From: Bimuria novae-zelandiae CBS 107.79
Taxonomy: Eukaryota > Ascomycota > Dothideomycetes > Pleosporales > Didymosphaeriaceae
Direction of reading: 5' to 3'
DNA length: 34,810 nt
NCBI GenBank assembly: GCA_010015655.1
Contig: ML976767.1
Coordinates: 5,740 to 40,549 of the forward strand
Shown piece after piece: positions 11,627-19,868 of the stretch (positions are counted from its first letter, which is position 1; each line of letters opens with the position of its first letter). A program made the translations under genes and the position numbers. Below the pieces are notes generated by a model that was not told where the DNA came from, searched no databases, and saw only the letters and a program-made list of their open reading frames with translations.

Positions 11627-11823
11627 TATGAACCAAATAACTAATGTATATCCCCCGTCTGCCTCTAGAGGTAAGCTATCTCCTATATACCCAGGCGCAA
11701 ACATCCTAGATAACTGGCAAACAGCAAACAAAAGGAAAATAAGCCATCAGCTCGGTGGCAAACATCAAAAACAAACAAAAGGAAAACAAGCCATCAGCTC
11801 AGTGGCAAACATCAAACCTCACA
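11627..11823 (-). repeat. Copia-B 5' LTR with 47-bp tandem duplication
   Basis: It is 197 bp, against 149-150 bp in the three sister LTRs. The extra length is one duplicated unit containing AGCCATCAGCTC and GTGGCAAACATC, repeated at a period of 47 bases with two differences between units. LTR pairs are identical at insertion, so the duplication probably arose afterwards. Confidence 0.9.
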
Positions 11824-11828
11824 TAAGA

Positions 11829-12427
11829 TATGGGCTGTACCGCTTAATTACGACAAGGATCTCTATAAGGGGTGTCACACCTATAAAGGCTGGCTAGATA
11901 ATTACCACGTTAGCTTTTAACGCTTATAATTAGAGTTCAAAGATGCCGTATCTCCTATTAGTACGCTAGAGCCTCCACCAAAGAAGGCACGTACTAGGCT
12001 ATCTAGTAGCTAGTTAGACTTTGTAAGAGCCACCCTATAAGGTGACGACGCCCGCCCAGTTCTTCGCCGTGATAAGTTCGAGCGGTGGATAATTAAACCA
12101 CCTATGCTAAAGGACTCCCTATTTACGCGCAACCCGCTGCTCTATTAGATAAGTAAGGTTAATTAGTATCCTATCTTATCGCGCTTTACTCTTAATATCC
12201 TTAGTATCCCCGCCGCTACCACTAATTGTAAGAGGACCTTTTTGGAGTTAGGTGATTTATTAGAGACAAGATGGTTGTGTATAAAGGTGGATCTTCTATC
12301 TACGCTATAATCACTACGCAGCTAGAAGCGCCTTGGCTTAAAGCCTACGACGATAGTAAATAATTAACGTACCGACGCTATTACCCCTAATAAGCTAGAG
12401 ACTATCTACGAGATCTACGGCGATTAA
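11829..12427 (+). pseudogene. hAT transposase, C-terminal dimerisation domain
   Basis: In frame with the part ending at 6242. After a short linker (WAVPLNYDKDLYKG, then GWLDNYH) it reads the classic hATC dimerisation block: LLYWISKVN, YPILSRFTLNILSIPAATTNCKR, LELGDLLETRW and LQSLRS equivalents (stops at Gln/Trp). The consensus CER is CKR here, a further G-to-A change. The reading frame ends near 12427, just before the AT-rich right subterminal repeats. Confidence 0.88.
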
Positions 12428-12591
12428 TTGCCCTTAATTAGCTTAGTAAAGTTATTAATTAAGTTAATTAAGTCAACAAATTGAGCCTGATTTACGCCAT
12501 TAAGTCAATCAAGTTAAGCAAAAGCCACTATATTGGTTAATTAATTAAGTAATTTACCTTAACTTAATTAACTTGCTTATTGCCAGCTCTG
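12425..12591. repeat. hAT right subterminal and terminal repeats
   Basis: Clustered TTAATTAA-containing motifs in both orientations lead to the tip TTGCCAGCTCTG. AACTTAATTAACTTGCTTAT is the inverted counterpart of the left end. An 8-bp duplication follows at 12592-12599. Confidence 0.85.
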
Positions 12592-12599
12592 GCTAAGAC

Positions 12600-15566
12600 T
12601 CTTTCCCTTAACACTAAATCCTCCTTACCCCTAAGCTGCTACTATAATTAAGCCTTATCTTACTCTAATTTATTTTCTAGCGTTTGAATTTATTTGTCTA
12701 GAATAACGTTGTCGCCTTAATTGTCTAGATTTCCAGCTACTAGGCATAATATGTTATAAAATAAAGCGTCTATTATACGCTATATCTCTTTAACTTGCTT
12801 AGTAATTGCGGAAGCCTTCTTATCCACTCTATGCTTAACTTAGGAGAGAACTCCCCTATTAGACGTAGTTAATTACTAGAGTAATGTACGCGCTTGCGCT
12901 TGCCGGGTTATTAATAAGTCTTTTACTTTAATATTATCTTTATTTAGCATCTCTAGTATATTTAATAGCTTAATAGATCTCGCAACAGCTTGCGCGTTAT
13001 ACCTATCTTTGCTACCTTTATAAAAACGACTTAGGTTAAAAATAACGTCTCTTACGCGAATAACTTGGTCCTTCGTTAGTAGTTAAATCCTAAAGATATT
13101 AGTTAAATTATACCCTATAAGATGGCTAATAAGAGCCCTGGACTGCGTCTTTGCAGCCTTTAGCAGGTGTTTGTTTAATACGTATGCTTAATAACTAATA
13201 GGCCGTATATAGGAGACGATAGGCTTGTGTCTCTAGACAATCTTATATAGAGTTTTCTAGCCTAACGACCTTGTTGGCGTACGGTTAAGTAAGTATCTTG
13301 CTATCTTATACATCTCGTTCGCCAGCTTCTTAGGTAAGTTAGCCTATAACGTTAGCGCTCTCGCCCTTATGCTAAGCGTCTTTCTAGCTATTTTAGCGCC
13401 ACCGTTCTACTCTAGTATATCTAATGCCCGTAGCTCTAAGCGTATTCCTAATTTGTTATAAAGACTCTTAAACCTAAATCCTTTCTCGTTGTTAGCTTTT
13501 ATAATAATTACGTCGCAATTAAACTGCCTCTAGATCCGCCAAATCACGCTAAGTAGCTAGGGACGCAACTCTCTAGCGTTTCTTATCCTAGTTATTTCTA
13601 CCTTATTCTTTTTAAAGTACTTGTCCACCGTATAAGTAGCGTACCTATCGCGATTATAGTAGAGCTTTTTGTGCTTGCGGATTTGTAAAACGTTAATAGT
13701 AATATAATAAAACAGGCGCTCTATTATGTCTACTAGCGTACGCCTAGACACCTGCTGCGTAAGCTTCGCCTTGTGGTAAACCTGGTAATTAAGGTCCTGT
13801 TGCTTGACGTCCGTTACTTCGACGCTAACTATATTATCTTATAAGTATTAGATTGCCTCTTTTAATAAATAACTTTATATAGCATAAGCAAGCTTCGCGC
13901 TAAGTTTTTAGGCAGGTTTTAGTATCCTTAATAGCGCTATCCTTGTTATAAAGGTAGATAATGTTAGCTTCTTTAGTTACTTACTTGTCTTAACGTTAAG
14001 CAACTAGTAGCCCCGCTAGTACTCTAAATAAGCAATTACCCCTAAGCTCCTATACAAAACGTCTCTACTAGAGTTAAAGTAAATGCCTACATCACGACAG
14101 CGGCCCAGGCCCATAACGCTTATTAAGAAGCCTAGTATAAAAGCAACATAAGTAAGTGCTAAACTCTTAACACTAGATAGCGTATAGATAAAGAGGCTAA
14201 CTTTACCCTAGGCTTCTACTAGAATATAACTTACTCTAGTAGTAATAGTCCTGCTATTGTGCTCCTTACGTTGCCTTTCCTAGCCTACCTAGTCCTCTAA
14301 GTTAATAATATAAGTATTACTACCTAGGTCTAGAATCTAATAGTCCTATAAACCGTCACCCTTTGCGATAGCTGCGACTTCAAGATCTCTAGATAGTAAA
14401 GAGTTATTGTCTATAAGGACAGCCTCTACTATAAAATTAGCTATATAAGTGACTAAAGTAGTAAGAGCTTTACTGTCGTCTACTATAATTATCTCTTTAA
14501 TATCTATATTATTGCGCTTACGCTATTTGCCTAGGTACTCCTCTACTTTCTCTTTTAAGCTAGCGTTATCCTTATAAGCCTTCTTAATACGCTCTTGTAT
14601 AGACTTCTTATCCTTAAAGTCTACGCGCCTGCCTTTAGCATATAGGTTAAGGTAATAGTAGTTCTCTTACTAGTGGTAAAATTCACACAAGCAGCTCTTG
14701 CCCTTATCGTTAAAGCTATTCTTGTCTAACTCTTAAATAGTCTTTACTACTTAAAGCTCTCCTGCTATTACCGTAAGTTAAAGGGCCCTAAGTTAAGTTA
14801 TTTATAAGTAGTCCTTATACGTCGCGATCTCGTCTTCTAATAATAGAGTAATTATCTAGCTAGTGCGCTATTACTTAAAATAACTCGCTAGCACAAGCGC
14901 TTTATACTCTAGATTTATTACCTTAACGGCCACTAAAAAATCCTCTACTAATTAGTTATCTACAACGTTTAATAGCGAAACCGCATGCGCCTGCCTCGTT
15001 ACGTTAAGCTAGTCCCTTAGCTAAATTTCTATACTCTTGTCCCTTAGTAGCACGTATAACTAGTAATACTTCTCTTTTAGTTCGCGCTTAATTACGGTTA
15101 TTATAAGCAATAAGTAGGCCTTAAGGGTAACTAGACGTTTATAAGCAGTGTCCTTACCCTATAGTAAGTATAGGTTACGTTAATATATAGTGCGCACTAT
15201 TTTAGAATTAAAGAGAGTAAGCGCTCTTTACTAACGCTTAAATACTAGAAAATCTTACTTATACCTCTAATATAAGAATTAGTAGCGCGCAAACCCTTTG
15301 TTGTTAAAATCTTACTTAGTGTAATTTACTAGTATAGGGATTAGTTTCCTATTTACCCCTGCGCGTGGCAACGCGTCTTTTAGCTCTAGCAGAGTAGGCG
15401 CTGTTAATTGCTTTAAATCTGCCTCCGGCACGTTAGGATCCACATACTCCCATAGCCTATGCTGTTGCGCTGTATCTTTACGCAAAAATAACCAAGCTTG
15501 CCAGTCCTTAGGCGTCTCAAGGATCACTCCTATCGCTCGGGATGCTGCCTGCAATTCGGCCGTCAT
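12600..15566 (-). pseudogene. Copia-A gag, protease and integrase (5' part of gag-pol)
   Basis: The first 85 codons from the ATG at 15566 (to 15312) are still open: MTAELQAASRAIGVIL, then DWQAWLFLRKDTA and LWEYVDPNVPEADL, a typical fungal Copia Gag start. Beyond that, stops are frequent. A second stop-free stretch (13751-13557) is part of the integrase core, with VDKYFKKNKVEI. Downstream, a VIKANNEKGF-like segment shows the catalytic Asp changed to Asn. Protease reads DLG in place of DSG near 14340. Sequence quality falls steadily away from the LTR, and the open Gag start coincides with a RIP-poor end zone. Confidence 0.87.
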
Positions 15567-15663
15567 CGTGATTGTATGGAGAGGGCAAACAAATGGTATG
15601 TGTGAAAGATCAGACGACTAAGAGCGATCACTGACTGCAATAGCTGAGTTGCCCGACAAAACA

Positions 15664-15681
15664 CTGTGCCGGGCTCATAAC
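15664..15681 (-). other. Copia-A primer-binding site: initiator tRNA-Met anticodon arm
   Basis: The plus strand reads GTGCCGGGCTCATAAC, directly abutting the LTR at 15682. This is the anticodon stem and loop of eukaryotic initiator tRNA-Met (CAU anticodon within CTCATAA), so the retroelement RNA carries its complement. Copia-type elements are known to prime with a tRNA-iMet fragment cut in the anticodon loop. It is not a tRNA gene: no other arm is present. Confidence 0.8.
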
Positions 15682-15830
15682 TGTGAACCAAATAACTCAT
15701 GTATATCCCCCTCTGCCTCTAGAGGTAAGCTATCTCCTATATACCCAGGCGCAAACATCCTAGATAACTGGCAAACAGCAAACAAAAGGAAAACAAGCCA
15801 TCAGCTTAGTGGCAAACATCAAACCTCACA
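15682..15830 (-). repeat. Copia-A 5' LTR
   Basis: 149 bp, TGTGAACC to CCTCACA on the plus strand, with ATATA following at 15831-15835. It is RIP-poor like its partner. Confidence 0.93.
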
Positions 15831-16211
15831 ATATAAGTAAGCTTTTCTTTTACTTAAAGTTTTAACTTCTCTTTAGCCTCTAACTTTTCTAACCTTTCTA
15901 ACTTAGTATTTATTTTTAAATAATATAGTAAAAGAATCTCCTCTAGCTTACACTTTTGATTACTATACTAAACATAATTTGTATACTTTAAGTATAATAA
16001 TAATAGACGACAGGGTAGTTACTTCTTAGCGCAGTATAAATAAATAATTATTATAAATATGTAACTTCGCTTAAGATAATTGTCTTACGAATAATAGTAT
16101 TATGTAGATTAAGAAAGTAGCTTTATAAGTAGTTAGCTTATAAGAATATTAAGCCTAAAGAAGGGAGCTAATATTAAGATCTATTAAAATCTAATATAAT
16201 ATAAGCAGGAT
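15831..16211 (-). pseudogene. G0 antisense Cys-rich coiled-coil ORF, N-terminal part
   Basis: The minus-strand frame (about 16100 to 15836) reads YCAKK-stop-LPCR, then NQKCKLEE, then a long charged helix (INTKLERLEKLEAKEKLK). It continues at 1764 without frame change after removing Copia-A. The spacing C-x6-C resembles the Gypsy-1 and Gypsy-2 antisense proteins. 16111-16211 is AT-rich with weak coding potential in the same frame and no clear start codon. Confidence 0.6.
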
Positions 16212-16256
16212 AATATTAAGCCCTTTAAGGTAGCTGGTCCTTTAGGGGTAAGGTTG
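16212..16256 (-). repeat. Older inverted LTR, left fragment
   Basis: The reverse complement of this piece plus 30105 onward aligns with the 3' end of the Gypsy-1 LTR (GAACCAACCTTA, then CTTTAAGGG-like and TTAATA endings). It is split by Gypsy-1, whose GGTTG duplication occupies 16252-16256 and 30100-30104. It is diverged, so it is an older insertion of the same or a sister family. Confidence 0.7.
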
Positions 16257-16707
16257 TGTTAGGATCCGAGCGACCTACAAGTGTCAAGGACCAACGATGG
16301 GCAGCCGCGGGGTAACCATCGGTAGGACTGCACTACCAAGGTCACGTAATCTACCATCCTGCTAAGAATACCATCCCGGATAGCACAACCCTCCCGGATA
16401 GCACAATCCTCCTAAATGGCATAACCATCTAGGATGGCACAGGATTATGGGATGGCAGGAAAAGGATTAAATATATAAACCTACACGAATACCCTTACGG
16501 CATTTGTGTTTAACCTGTTTATTAATCTATCGTTTAGATCTAAATAAGTAACCTTGTTAATTTAATTATGCTGTACATACCTTTAATACTAACGCCCTAG
16601 TGATAAGCGCAAGCTATTACTACGACCCTCTCTTATCCTACTAGTATTCCTGCCCGAGAACTAACCTTAGCCCCTTAGGGATTAGCTATCTCTTTAGGAT
16701 CTTAATA
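16257..16707 (+). repeat. Gypsy-1 5' LTR with TATA box
   Basis: 451 bp; the terminal TAACA has become TAATA. A TATA box (AAATATATAAAC at 16469-16480) lies centrally, as expected for the LTR promoter. Upstream of it (about 16365-16440) are four or five imperfect ~18-20-bp repeats built on GGATGGCACAACC, which could be regulatory. Confidence 0.92.
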
Positions 16708-16754
16708 TTTTGAACACCCTTAACATAAATACTACTAGGACCCCTACCTCTTCC

Positions 16755-18638
16755 ATGGCTTTAGACAACCATGTCACCCCTATAGGGGATGGCAAGAACA
16801 AGGCACACAAACCCGACTTGTATAATAGTAACCGTACCCTCCTTAACACCTAGCTATTGCAACTAGACCTCTACTTCTTTAACTAAAACTAAGACCTTAA
16901 GGACAAAAAGAAGGTTATCTTCGCAGCGACCTATATGCGAGGAAGCGCTAAAGAATAGATCCGTCCTTACCTAGTTAAATACCTAGACATGGATCACGAC
17001 AACGAGGATAAAGACTACATTAATAGCAATAAAGATACTATCGACATTATTAAGGACTACGCTAACTTTAAGAAATGCCTTTAATAGATATTTAAAATTA
17101 CTAATAAAACCGCTATCGCTAAGCGTGCGATCTAGATAATCCAATAGCAATAATCTATAGCTAAGTATATAGCTAAATTTCGCAAGTACGCCGTGCAACT
17201 CAACTAGGAGGATAAATCTCTTAAAATAATATATAAATAAAGACTTAAACGTAACGTGCGCAAGGAACTACTATATAGTAGTGCAAAAGTAGAGACCCTA
17301 GAAGAACTATACAAAGAGACTATCCACATTAATAGGGAATAGTTCGCCTTGCAAGAAGAATTCCGCAGGAATCTAAGGAACGCTAGTTTTAGACAACAGG
17401 CACCTGTAGTCTACAAGGCGCTACCAAAAACACCTTAACGCTAGTAACGCAACTATTATAGACTCTAACTAATAGAAGATATCTAGTTTAATAACCTAGA
17501 AAAGGGAACAGGAAAGGTTACAGGCTTCTAAAAGCCTAACTAACGTATCTTAGATAGAACCTAATAATAGGGGACTAAGACGCGTAAATGTTTTGCATAT
17601 AGCAAACCAGGCCATATAGCCAGGAACTGCAGATCTAAGAACAAGATTATTAGGCAGCTAAACGTACTAATCGTTAACAAAAAAGAAACGACCGACGAAG
17701 AATGGCAGGTAATAAACGCCATTAAATAGATTAACATCCACGACAAAGAATCGGAACGATTAGAATCGCCTAACTTACGACTCCACGAGGATGCACACGA
17801 AAGTTCGGATAAAAAAGGAAAGGAGAAGGAACTAATGCCTTAATCTCCTACGCCTCACCCTAGCTAGAATAAACTAGTTACTAGCAAGACGACGAACGTT
17901 TTTAACTTCTTAGAAAGACACTAACTAAGGGAAGGAGACTTCGGGTTTATAGCAATAAAACGATAAGACTACACAGAAGCATTTTTTCATGCTTACCAAC
18001 CTAACCTGGTTAGTAAAGTAGCACGAGAAATGGCGGACCACCGCTACGCCCACGAAGACCCTAAGAAGAAGTACCTAAATAAAAGCCCGAACTACGAACC
18101 ATAGTACGACCTGGACCACCGCAATCCTACGCATAAGACTATACGATAGACCCTCTACAGAGAAGATTAATGTACTATTTATTACCAAGCTAAGGAATAT
18201 AGTTACTTTCCCCGAACATACTAACGATGTAGATAGGAGTAGTTTAACTACCTTATCGACTATTGCGACGTTTACCTCTAAGATAAACGTAAAACGCGAT
18301 ACTTTCTACATCTTAACTAGGCACTAAACTAAGTAATATTACTACTAGTTAATAGAAAATACGCGTTAGATAAATAGCAAACATGCTTGCACCCCGACTA
18401 TAAGGAACACAAAGAATAAAAGGGAAAACACAGGTTTAATCGCATACTAAAAGGGACTACGACCCTCAGGATTAAAACGGTAACAAAGGAAGAAGACAGT
18501 GAAGCTCTCTTAAAAGAGGCCTAGTAGCAGCCTTAGGAGAAAAAGAAGGAAGGACACCTTAAGCCTATAAAGCTACCTACAGAAAAGATGTCTTTTTTAG
18601 ACCTAGGCTCAGGCGGGAAAACGCCTTTAGAGAACTAA
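16755..18638 (+). pseudogene. Gypsy-1 gag
   Basis: The ATG at 16755 opens MALDNHVTPIGDGKNK. Capsid-like helices follow, then a zinc knuckle at about 17589-17630 reading CFAYSKPGHIARNC (a CCHC box whose second Cys is now Tyr). About 335 further codons precede the pol shift; in them YREDxCTIYYQAKEYSYFPR resembles a second Cys/His module also seen in Gypsy-2. The frame is constant from 16755 to 18638 with more than 30 TAA/TAG, nearly all where Gln or Trp would fit. The protein would form the particle shell and package element RNA. Confidence 0.85.
18593..18599 (+). promoter_or_regulatory. Candidate -1 ribosomal frameshift heptamer T TTT TTA
   Basis: Gag codons here are TCT TTT TTA, so the heptamer sits exactly in the X XXY YYZ phase. 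Slipping back one base leads into AGA CCT AGG, the frame that continues through 18671-18673|25712 into the protease (frame confirmed at DSG, FLDN and the integrase). The pol frame has no stop other than Gln-type TAG between here and protease. Confidence 0.7.
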
Positions 18639-18668
18639 ATGCCATAAACAGTTAGGCATTAATTAAGC

Positions 18669-18673
18669 TACCG
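18669..18673. repeat. Gypsy-2 target duplication TACCG, left copy
   Basis: Repeated at 25707-25711. Joining 18673 to 25712 restores an uninterrupted pol codon series (K L P V Q L K E T). Confidence 0.95.
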
Positions 18674-19125
18674 TGTTATGAGGCTCTCACACCTTGTTCC
18701 GATCCGGGTTAGGGCGGTAAGGTATCGTGGTGCTTCACGGATTATTTAGTGGTATAAGTTGATGCGACACTTAGCGCGGCTAGATAATCTAATCTTATAA
18801 TAAATAAGATAACTATTAGTCTGTATAGGAGAACGTACTCGCACAGAAGATATATAAGTTAACCATAAGGAAGGAAATAATAATAGGAAAGTCGCTATAT
18901 TATATACTAGCCTATTCCTTCTTCGTAGTCCCGCTAAGGCCCTGTAGTCCCAGGGACTATAGTAGTCCCATGGGACTTCCCTTTATACAGGACTTTGTTA
19001 CGTAACTACTAACTAAGCTGCCCCGCGCCCCGTTAGGTCCTGTTAACTTTATTACTTTATTAATAATTACTTTCTTAGCGTAATTGTCTAGCTTCTTTAT
19101 CCTTATAGGGTTTATGGTCGTAACA
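18674..19125 (-). repeat. Gypsy-2 3' LTR with palindromic core
   Basis: 452 bp. The middle (about 18944-18976) has two adjacent AGTCCC-GGGACT palindromes, which are partly decayed in the partner LTR. Compared with 25255-25706, each LTR has RIP changes the other lacks: this one keeps a C/G-rich first 100 bases and has a mutated far end. Confidence 0.93.
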
Positions 19126-19140
19126 CTATCCCCCTTTTTA
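19126..19140 (-). other. Gypsy-2 polypurine tract
   Basis: On the minus strand AAAAAGGGGGATAG directly precedes the LTR start TGTTA. This is the primer for plus-strand synthesis. Confidence 0.85.
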
Positions 19141-19273
19141 AGGTTATTATCTTAATATCTTGCTTTACTATGCTATGCTATTAGCGCGTTAGTGCTAATT
19201 ACTATAAAGGTGTGTCCCCCCGCGTCCTAAGGCAGGCCACAGCCTCTCCTTAATTCCCCTTACCTTACTAACT

Positions 19274-19868
19274 ATGCTAAGAACCCTTTTTTTATCCTTA
19301 GCGACCCGTCGTGCTTGTGCGTAAAAGGTAGAAGCTTAGGGCCTAAAAATAGTGTCTAGTTATAAGCGTTATTAGAAGAAAAAGTTATAGTGTTTTATTA
19401 ACGCTGCCTTTAGGCAGTGTGCGGGCTGTCTTACTACCTATGCTAAATATAGTCTATAGATTCCTAAGAAGGATTAGGAGCGTGTTTAAAAGAAGAAGCG
19501 CGAAAAGCGTCTTGCCCTTTTTTAAGTAAAAGAGTGTTAAGCTTAGGCTGCTTTTAAGACCGCGCGTCTTAAGCGAGAGTTAGTAGAGATAGAGGAGAAG
19601 AAGCATAACTATGCTTAGCACGACTTACGCGTTGCTAATATAATTAAGGCGTTAGAGTAATAGGAGGAGAATTTAAAGGGTACTAGCTTTCGCGAACTAT
19701 TACCACATGCACCTCTATAGGCTAACTTAGGCTAGTTATAGGCTAACTTATTTATTCCTTTTAATCCTTTTGTATTCTTTAACTTTTCTAAGTTCCTTAC
19801 TAATCTAGTCGCGGCGCCTCTGGATGTTTCTCGTGGAACCTCTCTAGCGCTGTCTTGCAGTTCGTGAG
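19274..19868 (+). pseudogene. Gypsy-2 antisense Cys-rich coiled-coil ORF
   Basis: It runs opposite to the element. One frame holds from the ATG at 19274 to about 19868 apart from TAA/TAG at Gln/Trp-like sites. The core reads KKKL-x-CF, then CAGCLTTYAKYSL and IPKKD-stop-ERV, followed by a long charged helix (KREKRLALF, then TARLKRELVEIEEKKHN). It aligns with the Gypsy-1 antisense protein over the Cys cluster and the PKKxWERV-type motif. The last ~65 codons overlap the end of pol on the other strand, so the true stop is uncertain. Function unknown; the Cys spacing suggests a small zinc fold. Confidence 0.65.

Larger units (their letters stand above)
6243..11823 (-). mobile_element. Copia-B: nested Ty1/Copia retrotransposon, same family as Copia-A
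   Basis: It is bounded by LTRs at 6243-6392 (150 bp) and 11627-11823 (197 bp) with TAAGA on both sides (6238-6242 and 11824-11828). Order on the minus strand: primer site, gag, protease, integrase, reverse transcriptase, RNase H, polypurine tract. It is a near-identical family member to Copia-A with clearly fewer C-to-T and G-to-A changes, which fits its position as the innermost, youngest layer. The long LTR has gained a 47-bp tandem duplication. Confidence 0.94.
4009..12591 (+). mobile_element. hAT DNA transposon inserted in Copia-A, itself split by Copia-B
   Basis: The ends are CAGAGCTGGCAA (4009) and its reverse complement TTGCCAGCTCTG (ending 12591). Inverted similarity continues for about 20 bases, and exact 8-bp duplications flank it. 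Without Copia-B the element is about 3.0 kb. It contains one transposase gene on the plus strand and AT-rich subterminal repeats at both ends. About 4160-4440 is leader sequence with no recognised content. It must be younger than Copia-A and older than Copia-B. Confidence 0.93.
1765..15830 (-). mobile_element. Copia-A: Ty1/Copia retrotransposon, split by nested hAT and Copia-B
   Basis: The element is bounded by 149-bp LTRs (1765-1913 and 15682-15830) that begin and end TGTGA/TCACA and are flanked on both sides by ATATA (1760-1764 and 15831-15835). It runs on the minus strand: primer site at 15664-15681, gag start at 15566, protease, integrase, then (after the hAT interruption) reverse transcriptase and RNase H, and a polypurine tract next to 1913. 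With the nested insert removed it is about 5.5 kb, the same size as Copia-B. The two LTRs differ at about four sites, but the interior is saturated with RIP and more damaged than Copia-B. Confidence 0.93.

Noticed and set aside
15664..15681. Possible tRNA-Met gene fragment
   Set aside because: Only the anticodon arm is present, and it abuts the LTR exactly, as a primer-binding site would.
16365..16440. Possible CRISPR-like array from regular repeats in the Gypsy-1 LTR
   Set aside because: The units are imperfect, contiguous and without unique spacers, and they lie inside both LTRs of a eukaryotic retrotransposon.
16983..17746. Minus-strand open frames at 16983-17198 and 17561-17746
   Set aside because: They are complements of Gypsy-1 gag, which is supported by the zinc knuckle and a constant frame; their composition is hydrophobic and unlike any family.
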